A stretch of DNA of 64,000 nucleotides from Lachnospiraceae bacterium UBA7196 (GCA_002490835.1 DKUU01000014.1:8510-72509); one strand, 5' to 3'. Shown: positions 50,966 through 60,772, counted from the first letter of the stretch. Numbers and translations are program-made. Notes: generated by a model not told the origin, from the letters alone.

Positions 50966-51343
50966 ATGGAAGATAAGAAAAAAATCATGGTGATCGACGA
51001 CAGCAAGGTGCAGCTTCGGGCGCTGTCAGAATTGATGAAAGGGAAATACGAGGTCGTGACAGCTTCCACCGGCCGCGGCGGGATCGAAATGGCGAAACAG
51101 GACGGCGCCGATCTCATCCTGCTCGACTACAGTATGCCCGGCCTTGACGGGAAGGAGACTTTTGAAATTCTCCGCAGTACCGCGGAGACAAAACATATCC
51201 CCGTTATCTTCATCACGGGCGACGACGATAAGGAGGACATCATGGAAGTTTTAAAGCTCCATCCGCAGGGTTATCTTTTGAAGCCGGTGAAGCCGGAGAG
51301 ACTTTTTAAGGCGATCGAAGAGGTGTTTGAAAGCAATGATTGA
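50966..51343 (+). CDS. Stand-alone response-regulator receiver protein
   Basis: This 125-residue protein is a CheY-like receiver with acidic pocket MVIDDSKVQ, phospho-acceptor Asp in LILLDYSMPGLDG, Thr in FITGDDD and Lys in GYLLKPVKPE. It has no output domain. GGAGG lies five bases before ATG 50966. No kinase gene is adjacent in the same direction, so its partner is unknown. Confidence 0.92.
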   Translation: MEDKKKIMVIDDSKVQLRALSELMKGKYEVVTASTGRGGIEMAKQDGADLILLDYSMPGLDGKETFEILRSTAETKHIPVIFITGDDDKEDIMEVLKLHPQGYLLKPVKPERLFKAIEEVFESND

Positions 51344-51382
51344 AATCGCGGTAGGAAACTTCTCTGACAGGGAGGAAACAGC

Positions 51383-54289
51383 ATGAGTACATTTTACATC
51401 GTAAAAGAGAAAAAGGCGGCGGCATTTCTGGCAGAATCGACGTGTTTTGAGGGCGTCAGAATGATTGCTGACACCGTGGCGGAAGATATCGAAATCGTGA
51501 GCGGTGTGAAGCCGGAGATTCGAAACGACCTTGCGGCATGTAAGGCGGAACGCATCATTTTAATGGCTACGATCGGCAAGAGCGCGCTGCTTGAAAAACT
51601 GGAAACGGAGGGAAAGCTGTCTCTTGCGCCGATACGGGGAAAAAGAGAAGTTTACCTGATGCAGCAGATCGTATCGCCCTTTGCGGAGGCAGCAGGGGTA
51701 AAAGAGCTGCTTGTCATTGCGGGCAGTGATAAACGGGGGACGATCTACGGGATGTTCCGGCTCTCAGAGCTTTGCGGGGTATCCCCTTTGCTTTATTTTG
51801 GAGACGCGGTTCCCGAAAAGAACGAAGAGCCGTCGATTGATCTTTCAGAGCCGGTTATTTCTAAGGAGCCGTCGGTCAGATACAGGGGCTTTTTTATCAA
51901 CGACGAGTGGCCGGCCTTCGGTAATTGGTGTACGGATACGTTTGGAGGTATCAATGCCAAGGCTTACCGGAAAATATTTGAATTGCTGTTGCGCTTAAAG
52001 GGAAATTACCTGTGGCCGGCCATGTGGAATTCTTCTTTTTCCGAGGACGGTCCGGGACTGGCCAATGCCGAACTGGCGGATGCGCTCGGCGTTGTGATGG
52101 GATTGTCGCACCATGAGCCTATGTGCAGGGCCGGTGTGGAGTGGCAGAGAAAATATCGGGACTACGGAACGGATTCTACGTGGAGTTTTGTTTCTAATTC
52201 CGAAGCGATCACGAAATTCTGGGAAGACGGTATCCTGAGAAATAAGTCCTTTGAAAATGTGGTGACGATCGGTATGCGCGGCGAGAATGATTCCAAGCTC
52301 ATGCCGGAGGACGCGACCTTAAAAGATAATATCGAAGTGATCAAAAAGGCGATCCGTGCCCAGAACGATCTGCTCAAAAAGCATTACGATCCGTCGTTAG
52401 AAGAAGTGCCCAGAATGATCGCTATTTATAAGGAAGTGGAGGATTATTATTTCGGGGACGAGACCTGCGAGGGCTTAAAAGACTGGGACGAGCTACGGGA
52501 CGTGATCTTTTTGCTCAGCGATGATAACCACGGGCATCTGCGCGCTCTGCCGACAGAGGAGGACAGAGATCATCCGGGCGGCTTCGGGATGTATTATCAT
52601 TTTGATTACCATGGGGCGCCGATCAGTTACGAGTGGGTAAACTGTAACCGTCTGACAAAAACATGGGAGCAGATGACGCAGGCTTATGAGGCGGGCGTCA
52701 GGGATATATGGATTGTAAATGTGGGCGATTTAAAAGGCGTGGAATATCCGCTGTGCTTTTTTATGGAACTGGCCTACGATTATGAGACTTGGGGAAGTCA
52801 GGCTTTCAACAAAACGGAATTGTTTGTAAAGAACTGGGTAGAAAAACAGTTTGGAAACCGCCTGAGCACAGAGCAGAAACAGAAGATGGAAACGGTGCTC
52901 GAGGGCTATACGAAGTGGAACGCGGTAAGAACGCCGGAAGCGATGCGGGAGGGCCTCTACCATCCTGTTCATTTCAGGGAAAACGATCGTGTGTGGGAAG
53001 AAGTGAACCGGATCGTGGAAACGGCGGAAGACCTGCATAATGAACTCACAGGCCCGGCGCTTGCCGCCTATGAGAGCATGATCTACTATCCGGCAGTCGC
53101 TTCCTTAAATCTGGTGCTGATGTATCTGGAAGCGGACTGCAATAAGCTTCTTGCAAGGCGCGGCTGCCTCTATGCCAACGCTTACGCAGGGCGCGTGCAA
53201 AAACGCATCAAAGACGATGCAAGACTTGTGGAGGAGTACCATAAGAGCAACGGCGGCAAATGGAATCACTGCATGAGTTCCGCCCATACCGGATTCCGGA
53301 ATTGGGACGATCACGACTGGACCTATCCGACGACAGAGGCGGTATTACCCATTCCGCGGGCTAAGGCGGTCGTGAGTTTCAGGGGAAGTGAGCGCTATCA
53401 TCTGGGAGCCCACTGGCAGGATAACGGGCCGCTTGTAAACGACGATTTTACAAAGCCTGATGCGAAAGAAGCGCTGCTCGATCTGGACAGCCGCGGGAAC
53501 GTATCCTATCGCTATGAGGTTACATTTGATGCGCCGTGGCTTGTTTGCGGGGAGAGGGAAGGCAGAGTCGAAGTAAACGAAGACGGCCGCAAAACAGTGC
53601 GTTTTTCCATCGACCGCTCTGCGTTAAAGGAAAAGGACGAGGCGGCCTGCAAGGTAAAGATCACCTTTGATAACGGGCAGCAAACAGAGACCAATCTGCT
53701 TTTTAAAGCGGAAAATGGGAATATCGATGCGCCGAAGGATACTCCCTATCTGTTTTTGGAGCGGCAGGGGTATTGTGCGATCAGGGCTGGGCATTTTAGC
53801 GAGAAAAAGGATGTGGACGGCAAAGGATTCGTGGTGATCGACTATCTTGGCCGGGAAGGGGCGGCGGTGAAGGCCTTTCCGCCGATGGAGCGCTATGCGG
53901 ACGCAAAGAGCGCGCCTTATGTGAAATATGCGATGATCGCTGAAAAATCGGGAACTTATCGGCTGGCGATTTCGCTCCTTAGCAGAAATCCTGCCGTAAA
54001 AGGAGGCAGAATGCGGTTTGCCGTTTCCGTTAACGACGGTGCGCCGCAGGATGTGTGTGCCGTATCCGAACAGTATTATACCGAGTGGACATGCAAAGAG
54101 TGGGGCGACGGTGTGCTGGAGCATGCCCGTACGGTCACGACGGAAGTTACCCTGCAAAAAGGGCGCAACGATCTTTACGTCTATGCAGGCGAGCCGGGCG
54201 TGGTCTTAGAAAAGCTCGTGCTGTATCCGGCTGATAAAAAATTACCGGAGAGTTATTTCGGACCGGAGGAAAGCTATTGGGTGAAATAG
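51383..54289 (+). CDS. Intracellular GH115 alpha-glucuronidase-type protein
   Basis: The 968-residue protein matches GH115, which removes (4-O-methyl)glucuronic acid from xylan side chains. Visible are the conserved YRGFFINDEWPAFGNW, NYLWPAMWNSSF and IGMRGENDSKLM segments and the C-terminal beta-sandwich typical of the family. No signal peptide is present, so it should act on imported aldouronic oligosaccharides. The last bases overlap the following LytTR gene by 13 nucleotides, so expression is coupled. Confidence 0.93.
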   Translation: MSTFYIVKEKKAAAFLAESTCFEGVRMIADTVAEDIEIVSGVKPEIRNDLAACKAERIILMATIGKSALLEKLETEGKLSLAPIRGKREVYLMQQIVSPFAEAAGVKELLVIAGSDKRGTIYGMFRLSELCGVSPLLYFGDAVPEKNEEPSIDLSEPVISKEPSVRYRGFFINDEWPAFGNWCTDTFGGINAKAYRKIFELLLRLKGNYLWPAMWNSSFSEDGPGLANAELADALGVVMGLSHHEPMCRAGVEWQRKYRDYGTDSTWSFVSNSEAITKFWEDGILRNKSFENVVTIGMRGENDSKLMPEDATLKDNIEVIKKAIRAQNDLLKKHYDPSLEEVPRMIAIYKEVEDYYFGDETCEGLKDWDELRDVIFLLSDDNHGHLRALPTEEDRDHPGGFGMYYHFDYHGAPISYEWVNCNRLTKTWEQMTQAYEAGVRDIWIVNVGDLKGVEYPLCFFMELAYDYETWGSQAFNKTELFVKNWVEKQFGNRLSTEQKQKMETVLEGYTKWNAVRTPEAMREGLYHPVHFRENDRVWEEVNRIVETAEDLHNELTGPALAAYESMIYYPAVASLNLVLMYLEADCNKLLARRGCLYANAYAGRVQKRIKDDARLVEEYHKSNGGKWNHCMSSAHTGFRNWDDHDWTYPTTEAVLPIPRAKAVVSFRGSERYHLGAHWQDNGPLVNDDFTKPDAKEALLDLDSRGNVSYRYEVTFDAPWLVCGEREGRVEVNEDGRKTVRFSIDRSALKEKDEAACKVKITFDNGQQTETNLLFKAENGNIDAPKDTPYLFLERQGYCAIRAGHFSEKKDVDGKGFVVIDYLGREGAAVKAFPPMERYADAKSAPYVKYAMIAEKSGTYRLAISLLSRNPAVKGGRMRFAVSVNDGAPQDVCAVSEQYYTEWTCKEWGDGVLEHARTVTTEVTLQKGRNDLYVYAGEPGVVLEKLVLYPADKKLPESYFGPEESYWVK

Positions 54290-54999
54290 ATGCGGTGAAG
54301 GCGGAAGGGCTGCGGATCCTCATATGCGATGATGAGCGGCAGATGCTTTCCATGATTGCTGAAAAGGTTTCGGCGTGTCTGCCGGAGAGTGGCATTCGCA
54401 CATTTTCTTCCGGCGCGGCGCTTTTGAAATATCTGCAGACGGAAGACTGCGATATCCTGCTGCTTGACATCGATATGCCGGATATCACAGGTCTGGAGAT
54501 CGCCGGACAGCTTTCCCGTTTCGAAAAACGGCCGCTCCTTGTCTTTGTGACAAGTCATGACGAGCTGGTCTATGACAGTTTTCAGTACCATCCCTTTGCC
54601 TTTCTTAGAAAAAGCAGTTTTGAGAAAGAGATCATGACTGCGCTGAATGACTGCGTACAGGAATTACAACACAGGGAGAGGCATTTTAGTTTTCGGTGGG
54701 AGGGAAAACGGGTCTGTTTGCTTTTGTCGGAAATTTTCTATTTTGAGGCGGAAGGAAACTATCTGAAGGTTTTTGTAAAAACGGGACAATATCGTTTCCG
54801 CAGCACGATCGCCTCAGTGGAAAATACCTTGGCGGGCTGCGGTTTTATCCGTATCCATAAGGGATTCCTCATCAATCAGGCCGCCGTCAGGCTGTTTCAT
54901 GCAAAGGAGGTCGCACTTTTGGACGGCACGAAACTTCCCGTTGGAAAAAGCTATGCAAAAACGGCGGAAGAACAGTTTTTGAGGTATTTGAGGAATTGA
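54277..54999 (+). CDS. LytTR-type response regulator
   Basis: The 240-residue protein has a receiver domain (LRILICDDERQML; phospho-Asp in ILLLDIDMPDITG) and a LytTR DNA-binding domain (about 130-240; YFEAEGNYLKVFVKTGQYRF, GFIRIHKGFLINQAAV). It starts at TTG 54277, six bases after GGAGGA, overlapping the GH115 end. The following kinase gene completes the two-component pair. Targets may include the exporter genes downstream. Confidence 0.92.
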   Translation: MGEIDAVKAEGLRILICDDERQMLSMIAEKVSACLPESGIRTFSSGAALLKYLQTEDCDILLLDIDMPDITGLEIAGQLSRFEKRPLLVFVTSHDELVYDSFQYHPFAFLRKSSFEKEIMTALNDCVQELQHRERHFSFRWEGKRVCLLLSEIFYFEAEGNYLKVFVKTGQYRFRSTIASVENTLAGCGFIRIHKGFLINQAAVRLFHAKEVALLDGTKLPVGKSYAKTAEEQFLRYLRN

Positions 55000-55004
55000 A
55001 GAAG

Positions 55005-55727
55005 ATGAGGCATTGTCGGCAGTTAGAGAAAGAATTGGCGGCGCAGGAGGAAAAATATCTGCGCCTGTTGGCGGAAAAGTCTGAGCTTGCCTACTGCCTT
55101 GCCGCACAGAGTGAGGAAGCGGCATATGTCCGGCAGCAGGAAAGCGATATCCGTAAACTGCACCAAAGCATGCGCAGGCTAAAGCATGACATGAAAAATC
55201 ATCTCATGGTGCTTGCTTCCTATCTGAATAACGGGGACTGCGAAGCGGCAAAAGCATATACCTCGGAAATATTGGATAAGCTGAATGCGATGCACAGCTA
55301 TATTGAAACCGGCAATACCCTTTTAAATCATATTTTGAACGAGAAGCTGGAACTTGCCAGAAGCTGCAAGATCGCGGTCAAGGCACAAATCGAGACGCTT
55401 TCCTTCTCCAAAATGCGCAGCATCGACTTTTCCGCGCTGCTGACTAATCTTTTGGATAATGCCATTGAAGCGAGTAAAAATGAAGCGTCCGCGGAAATGA
55501 TTCTTCACATCTTTCAGGAACGGGGATACGACGCGATCAGTGTCAAGAATAGAATAACGAGGTCTGTATTGGCGGAAAATCCGAAGCTGCATTCGACAAA
55601 AGAAGACAGGCAGCAGCACGGGATCGGGATCGAGCAGATCAAAGAGATCGCCGCCGCCTATGACGGAATCTGTGATTTCTATGAAAAGGACGGTTTCTTC
55701 TGTTCCCGTGTATTTATCCCACAATAG
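55005..55727 (+). CDS. Soluble GHKL/AgrC-type sensor kinase
   Basis: The 240-residue protein has a coiled-coil N-terminus, the phospho-acceptor histidine in RLKHDMKNHL, and ATP-binding motifs LLTNLLDNAIEAS (N-box) and HGIGIEQIKEIAAAYDG (G-box). Unlike AgrC it has no membrane helices, so its input is cytosolic or a partner protein. ATG 55005 has GAGGA ten bases upstream; the in-frame TTG at 54996 overlaps the regulator stop but has a poor site. Confidence 0.88.
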   Translation: MRHCRQLEKELAAQEEKYLRLLAEKSELAYCLAAQSEEAAYVRQQESDIRKLHQSMRRLKHDMKNHLMVLASYLNNGDCEAAKAYTSEILDKLNAMHSYIETGNTLLNHILNEKLELARSCKIAVKAQIETLSFSKMRSIDFSALLTNLLDNAIEASKNEASAEMILHIFQERGYDAISVKNRITRSVLAENPKLHSTKEDRQQHGIGIEQIKEIAAAYDGICDFYEKDGFFCSRVFIPQ

Positions 55728-55742
55728 AGGACGTATATCCCA

Positions 55743-55777
55743 ACCCCCTTGCATTTGCGTAATGCAGGGGGTATTTT
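55743..55777 (+). terminator. Terminator-like hairpin before the ABC genes
   Basis: ACCCCCTTGCATT pairs with AATGCAGGGGGT (one bulged T) and is followed by ATTTTG. It lies between the kinase and the first ATPase gene and may limit read-through. Confidence 0.6.
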
Positions 55778-55795
55778 GTGAGGGAGGAAAAAAGT

Positions 55796-56695
55796 ATGCT
55801 CCTTTTTGAAAATGTGTATAAGTTTGTGCTGTCGGATGTAAACATCCATGTGCCGCAGGGGATATCGCTGGGGCTGATCGGTCCTTCCGGCGCCGGAAAA
55901 ACTACCTTTTTGAAGCTGGCGTGCGGATTGCTGAAACCGACGACCGGGCAAATTCATACGATGGGAATGATTCCTGTTAAGAAGCGGCGGGAATTGGGAA
56001 GCATGATGGGTGCTTTTTTTGCGGATATTCCCTTCTTTCAGGAGGCGGATACCGTGGAAGGCAATTTCCGTGATTTTAAGATCATCTATCGCATGTGGGA
56101 CGATGCGTTTGAAACGGAGTATGCCAAGCTTTCCGGGCGTCTGGACTTTCGTTCTTTTGAGAAGGAGCAGGTAAAACAGCTTTCTCTCGGGCAAAGACGG
56201 CGCGCGGAGCTGGGCGCTCTCTTTTTGACAAGGCCCAGACTCCTTCTGCTGGACGAGCCGTACGAAGGGCTGGATCAGATCGGCAAGGACAGCCTGCGGG
56301 AACTGTTGCTGGAACGGCAGGAAGAGGGTCTGACCTCTGTTGTCAGTTCTCATAATATGGAGGAGATTTCCGCCCTCTGTGACAGGATCGCGCTTTTGGA
56401 TCAGGGCAGTCTGCGCTATTACGGGGACAGGGAACTTTTATTAAAACATTTTGCGCCTGACGAGGTGATGGAAATCAGCTTTTCGGGTAAACTGCCGGAT
56501 CTGGAGGATCTGCCGATCAAGCGGTATACGCTGCAGCAAAATAAGCTGATCCTGACCTATAACGCGAATTACATCACTTCCGCGGAACTGCTTAAGCATA
56601 TTTTAGAGCAGACTACGGTCACGGCTGTTACGACAAGGAAATCCGGGCTTGCGGAGGCGGTCACGGGGCTTGCGGAGAAAATGGAGGCAAAATAA
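55796..56695 (+). CDS. ABC transporter ATP-binding protein, no own permease visible
   Basis: The 299-residue ATPase has Walker A GPSGAGKTT, signature LSLGQRRRAEL, Walker B LLLLDEPYEGLD and a switch histidine in VVSSHNMEEI, plus a C-terminal regulatory extension. GGGAGG lies eight bases before ATG 55796. It precedes a complete COG4586/COG4587/COG3694-type ATPase-permease set, so it is an extra subunit or works with a distant permease. Confidence 0.9.
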   Translation: MLLFENVYKFVLSDVNIHVPQGISLGLIGPSGAGKTTFLKLACGLLKPTTGQIHTMGMIPVKKRRELGSMMGAFFADIPFFQEADTVEGNFRDFKIIYRMWDDAFETEYAKLSGRLDFRSFEKEQVKQLSLGQRRRAELGALFLTRPRLLLLDEPYEGLDQIGKDSLRELLLERQEEGLTSVVSSHNMEEISALCDRIALLDQGSLRYYGDRELLLKHFAPDEVMEISFSGKLPDLEDLPIKRYTLQQNKLILTYNANYITSAELLKHILEQTTVTAVTTRKSGLAEAVTGLAEKMEAK

Positions 56696-56755
56696 AAAAT
56701 CACGCTGATGCGCTGATTTTTAATCGCAGTAAACTGCTCTGACATGGAGGTAAAT

Positions 56756-57751
56756 ATGAGTCTAATAGAAGTAAACGGCGTGAGCAAGACATTTCGGGTG
56801 AGCAGGCGGTCGGCGGGCATTCCCGGTATGCTGGCAAATCTTATCAACCCGAAATACGAAAAGAAACAGGCGGTAAACGATATCACCTTTTCCATTGAGG
56901 AAGGGGAAATGGTGGGCTTCATCGGGCCAAACGGCGCGGGAAAATCGACCACCATTAAAATGCTGTCCGGTATCCTCTATCCTGACACCGGAAGCGTGCG
57001 GGTAAACGGTTATGTTCCGTACAAACAGCGAAAATCCTACGTGGGCAGCATCGGCGTGGTATTCGGTCAGAAGTCCCAGCTCCAATGGGATCTGCCCGTC
57101 ATTGACAGCTTTGAATTATTAAAAGCGATTTACCGCGTGCCGGAGGATGTCTATCAAGAGAATCTGAAGCGTTTTACGGATATGCTCGATATGTCCGGTT
57201 TCCTCAATCAGCCGGTCCGCCAGCTCTCTCTGGGACAGCGGATGCGTGCCGATATCGTGGCGGCGCTTCTGCATTCCCCCAAAATTGTATTCTTCGACGA
57301 GCCTACCATAGGCGTTGACGTCGTGGGGAAGGAAACCATCCGCAATTTTCTCTGTGAACTCAACGAAAAAGACGGGGTCACCATGCTCTTTACCACACAC
57401 GATATGCAGGATATCGAGAAAACCTGCAAACGGCTGATCATTATCGATCAGGGAGCAAAGGTATACGACGGCTTGCTCTCCGGCATCCGCAGCGCCTATG
57501 GGACAACGCGCCAGCTGGATGTGGAGTTTAGCGCAGATTGTACGGTGGCGCCGATCGAACACGTGGAAATCAGGGAACAGGACGCGCCGGGCGGGCGCAA
57601 AAAACGGTTCTTATTTGAAAGTAAAGAAGTGCCGATCGACGCGCTGATAAGTTCCCTGTTAGCGAATTATACGATTCGGGATCTCACTGTTTCCGAGCCT
57701 GAGATCGAAGGGCTGATCCGAAAGATTTACAGCGGGGAGGTGGCGAGGTGA
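56756..57751 (+). CDS. ABC exporter ATP-binding protein, COG4586 type
   Basis: The 331-residue ATPase has Walker A GPNGAGKSTTIKM, signature LSLGQRMRADIV, Walker B IVFFDEPTIGVD and a His switch in FTTHDMQDIE. The C-terminal extension is typical of NatA/COG4586-type exporters. GGAGG lies five bases before ATG 56756. The last four bases overlap the next permease gene, so the set is translationally coupled. Confidence 0.92.
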   Translation: MSLIEVNGVSKTFRVSRRSAGIPGMLANLINPKYEKKQAVNDITFSIEEGEMVGFIGPNGAGKSTTIKMLSGILYPDTGSVRVNGYVPYKQRKSYVGSIGVVFGQKSQLQWDLPVIDSFELLKAIYRVPEDVYQENLKRFTDMLDMSGFLNQPVRQLSLGQRMRADIVAALLHSPKIVFFDEPTIGVDVVGKETIRNFLCELNEKDGVTMLFTTHDMQDIEKTCKRLIIIDQGAKVYDGLLSGIRSAYGTTRQLDVEFSADCTVAPIEHVEIREQDAPGGRKKRFLFESKEVPIDALISSLLANYTIRDLTVSEPEIEGLIRKIYSGEVAR

Positions 57752-58545
57752 AAAAACTTGGGCCTTATCTGGCCTTTACCAAGAAAAGCTTTCTGGGGCG
57801 GAGCGCTTACCGGTTTGATCATTTTATGGGGATTTTCGATACCATTCTCCGCATCTTTATCTTCTGGGAAATTTACCGTGCACTTTACGGCGGGCGAAGC
57901 GAGGTTGACGGCATTACCCTCACAATGGTCACTACAAATTTTATCTTGGCAATGGGTCTGGACGCCGCGTTTTTTGTTGATGACTACTACCTTCCGAGCC
58001 GCATCCAGAGCGGGAGCATTGCCACCGAACTCCTGCTTCCGGTAAGCGTTCATGGAAGGATGCTGGCGGACAATCTGGGGAATGCCCTGTTTCAACTGAT
58101 TTTCCATTTTGTCCCCGCGGTGACAGTCTCTGTGCACGTCATTGGGATCGCCGCGCCGACAGGGCCGCTTGTGCTGCTGTTGTTCCTCCTTAGCGCCCTG
58201 CTTGGTTATGGCGTTTTGTGGACCATCAGCTTTGCGGCGCAGATGTTTTCTTTTTGGCTGATCAATATATGGAGTATCGTGACGATCAAAAATTCCCTGA
58301 TCAAAGTATTGTCCGGATCCATGATACCGCTTTGGTTCATGCCGGATTGGATGCAGGGCGTCATCCGTTTTACGCCCTTTTCGTCCATCTTTTTTCTGCC
58401 GGTGCAGATTTATCTGGGGCAGCTGTCCCTTGCGGAAATCCTGCGCAGCTTTTTGATACAGCTGTTTTGGATCGCAGTTTTATTTTTGATCGGGATGCTC
58501 CTTTGGAAAAAAGGGCAGAAAAAGCTTGTGGTACAAGGAGGATAA
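57748..58545 (+). CDS. ABC-2-type permease, COG4587 type
   Basis: This 265-residue membrane protein has about six hydrophobic segments (for example LVLLLFLLSALLGYGVLWTI) and matches the first permease of COG4586/4587/3694 exporters. It starts at GTG 57748, overlapping the ATPase gene. Exported substrate is unknown. Confidence 0.88.
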   Translation: MKKLGPYLAFTKKSFLGRSAYRFDHFMGIFDTILRIFIFWEIYRALYGGRSEVDGITLTMVTTNFILAMGLDAAFFVDDYYLPSRIQSGSIATELLLPVSVHGRMLADNLGNALFQLIFHFVPAVTVSVHVIGIAAPTGPLVLLLFLLSALLGYGVLWTISFAAQMFSFWLINIWSIVTIKNSLIKVLSGSMIPLWFMPDWMQGVIRFTPFSSIFFLPVQIYLGQLSLAEILRSFLIQLFWIAVLFLIGMLLWKKGQKKLVVQGG

Positions 58546-58551
58546 CCAGCT

Positions 58552-59361
58552 ATGAAAAATGATACCATACATCTGGCGGGCGTCTATACCCGCACGGTCA
58601 TGAAGTCATGGTTTCAATACAGCGTGGATGCAGTGCTGCGCTCGCTTGCAGTGTTTATCAGAGAGGCAGTCGGGATCGTTGTGATCTATTTTTCCATGTT
58701 GAAGTTTGACAGCTTAAACGGCTGGAACATTCACGAGCTGATGTTTCTGTTCAGTCTCCTGTTTCTGACGTACGGTATCCTCATTCTTTTCTTTACCGGA
58801 ATGCGTGATTTTTGGAAAACCGTGCGGGACGGGAGTTTTGACCGCTTTATTTTAAGACCGTGGGGACTCCTCTTTCAATTGATCTTTTCCAATGCGGACT
58901 GGTTTGCCGCCATCGGTCACGGGGGACTGGGGATTGTCCTGTTTGTGATCTCGGCAGGTAAGGTGGGGATCGTCTGGAACGTGGGAACGGTTGTTTACTA
59001 TATTTTGGCGGTCATAGGGGGCGTTTTGATTCAGGGAGCCATGTTTGTATTTGTTGCCACCCTCAATATCTATCTGTTGAAAACTGACAGTCTGGTAACG
59101 CTTTTTTACTGGGATATGCGGAAATTCGCGGGCTATCCAATCAGCATCTTCCATCGGGCGATCCAGTTTTGCATGATCTATGTGGTCCCGTTCGCTTTTG
59201 TCAATTATTTTCCGTCCCAGTATCTGCTGCGCAAGGAAGATATGGCTGGCTATCCGTCAGTTTACCTGTATCTGACGCCTGTCGTAGGCGTCTGTATGTA
59301 TTTAGCGGCATATGCGTTTTGGCGCTGCAGCGTCCGTTTTTATAAGAGTTCCGGAAATTAA
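58552..59361 (+). CDS. ABC-2-type permease, COG3694 type
   Basis: The 269-residue six-helix protein (AVIGGVLIQGAMFVFVATLN) is the second permease of the exporter, six bases after the first. AAGGAGG precedes its ATG. Together with the two preceding genes it forms a complete heteromeric exporter. Confidence 0.88.
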   Translation: MKNDTIHLAGVYTRTVMKSWFQYSVDAVLRSLAVFIREAVGIVVIYFSMLKFDSLNGWNIHELMFLFSLLFLTYGILILFFTGMRDFWKTVRDGSFDRFILRPWGLLFQLIFSNADWFAAIGHGGLGIVLFVISAGKVGIVWNVGTVVYYILAVIGGVLIQGAMFVFVATLNIYLLKTDSLVTLFYWDMRKFAGYPISIFHRAIQFCMIYVVPFAFVNYFPSQYLLRKEDMAGYPSVYLYLTPVVGVCMYLAAYAFWRCSVRFYKSSGN

Positions 59362-59455
59362 CGGCTTTATAAGATTTGCATCCGAAGTCCGATTATGGTA
59401 TGGTATAAAAGTAATGCCGTCAGGCAAAATTTTGTAGATCGGACGAAGGATAGAG

Positions 59456-60736
59456 ATGAAACATGATCTGAAAGGAAGCGGTTTTTTTAGAGCGCTTCTC
59501 AAAATGAATATGCTTCCGCTCATATTACTGACGCTGGTGATCACAACATTTAGTGCCAGCCGCTTTGCAAAATCCTTAAATGTGGAAGCAAAAAACGGCC
59601 TTGTGGATTTAAGCCATACGGTTGCTGTCTGGTATGATACGATGTATGAGGGCGCTTATCGTACCGAAGAAAAGGAGGGCGTTTTTTATCTGGTAAAAGG
59701 GGATCATATTCTGAATGACGATTTTGCCATCATTGATTCCATTCGGGAACAGACAGGCGTTGATGTCACCATATTTTTGGGGTCTACCCGCGTTGCGACC
59801 ACGATTCGGTCAAACGGAGAGCGGGTCATCGGCACAAAGGCTAACGTTACGGTGGTAAGAGATGTGCTGGAAGGCGGTCAGCCGCATTTCTATACGAGTA
59901 CCATGGTGGAGGGGGTTCGCTATTTTTCCTACTATGAACCGCTCTATGACGCGGATGGAAAGTGCATTGGGATGCTCTTTCTTGGGAAACCGTCCGCACA
60001 GGTGGAGGAGCTGATCCGCAATTCACTGATTCCGATCATTGCCTTTGGTATTTTGACGATGCTGATCGCCTGCGTGGTGACTATCCGTTTTTCCGGTAAA
60101 TTGGTCACAGCCATCCGTAAAATGGAACAATTCCTGATCTCGATCGCAAAAGGAGATTTGCATGAGAGATTGGATGAGGACGTTGTGGAACGAAAGGACG
60201 AGCTGGGAGACGTAGGGCGTTACCTGATTGAAATGCAGAAATCCTTACAAAAACTGGTGGAGCAGGATATCCTCACAGAATTATATAATCGCAGGAGCGG
60301 GGAGAAGCTCCTTAGACAGAGTCTGGAGCATTACAGGCAGGACGGAACGCCGTTTTGCGTGGCAATCGGCGATGTGGATCATTTTAAGAACGTAAACGAT
60401 ACCTATGGGCATGAGTGCGGTGATGTGGCGCTGGCTGAGATTTCCGCGCGGATCAAGAAGCATATGAAAGGGCGGGGATTCGTGGCCAGATGGGGCGGTG
60501 AAGAAATGCTGCTTGTGTATGACGGCGCGCATCTGGATACAGCCGTTACTTATATGCAGGAATTACAGGAAGCGATCCGCAATGAACCTGTCGTTTACGG
60601 CGATGTGAAACTCGGTATTACCATGACTTTTGGACTTACGGAAGGAAATGGCGATAAGATCGAGCACATTGTCCGAAATGCGGACGCGAAGATGTATCAG
60701 GGAAAGACCAGCGGAAGGAACAGGGTCGTGGTATGA
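59456..60736 (+). CDS. Membrane-bound diguanylate cyclase with cache sensor
   Basis: The 426-residue protein has two membrane helices flanking an extracellular single-cache domain (about 45-185; VTIFLGSTRVATTIRSNGER), a HAMP-like linker (about 225-275) and a GGDEF domain with metal site GDVDHFKNVNDTYGHE and active motif RWGGEEMLL. The usual RxxD inhibitory site upstream of the motif is absent. It should make c-di-GMP in response to an external ligand. GAAGGA precedes the ATG; a terminator follows. Confidence 0.92.
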   Translation: MKHDLKGSGFFRALLKMNMLPLILLTLVITTFSASRFAKSLNVEAKNGLVDLSHTVAVWYDTMYEGAYRTEEKEGVFYLVKGDHILNDDFAIIDSIREQTGVDVTIFLGSTRVATTIRSNGERVIGTKANVTVVRDVLEGGQPHFYTSTMVEGVRYFSYYEPLYDADGKCIGMLFLGKPSAQVEELIRNSLIPIIAFGILTMLIACVVTIRFSGKLVTAIRKMEQFLISIAKGDLHERLDEDVVERKDELGDVGRYLIEMQKSLQKLVEQDILTELYNRRSGEKLLRQSLEHYRQDGTPFCVAIGDVDHFKNVNDTYGHECGDVALAEISARIKKHMKGRGFVARWGGEEMLLVYDGAHLDTAVTYMQELQEAIRNEPVVYGDVKLGITMTFGLTEGNGDKIEHIVRNADAKMYQGKTSGRNRVVV

Positions 60737-60772
60737 GCAAAGCAGAAATGCTTCAGTAAGAATAGGATTAGG

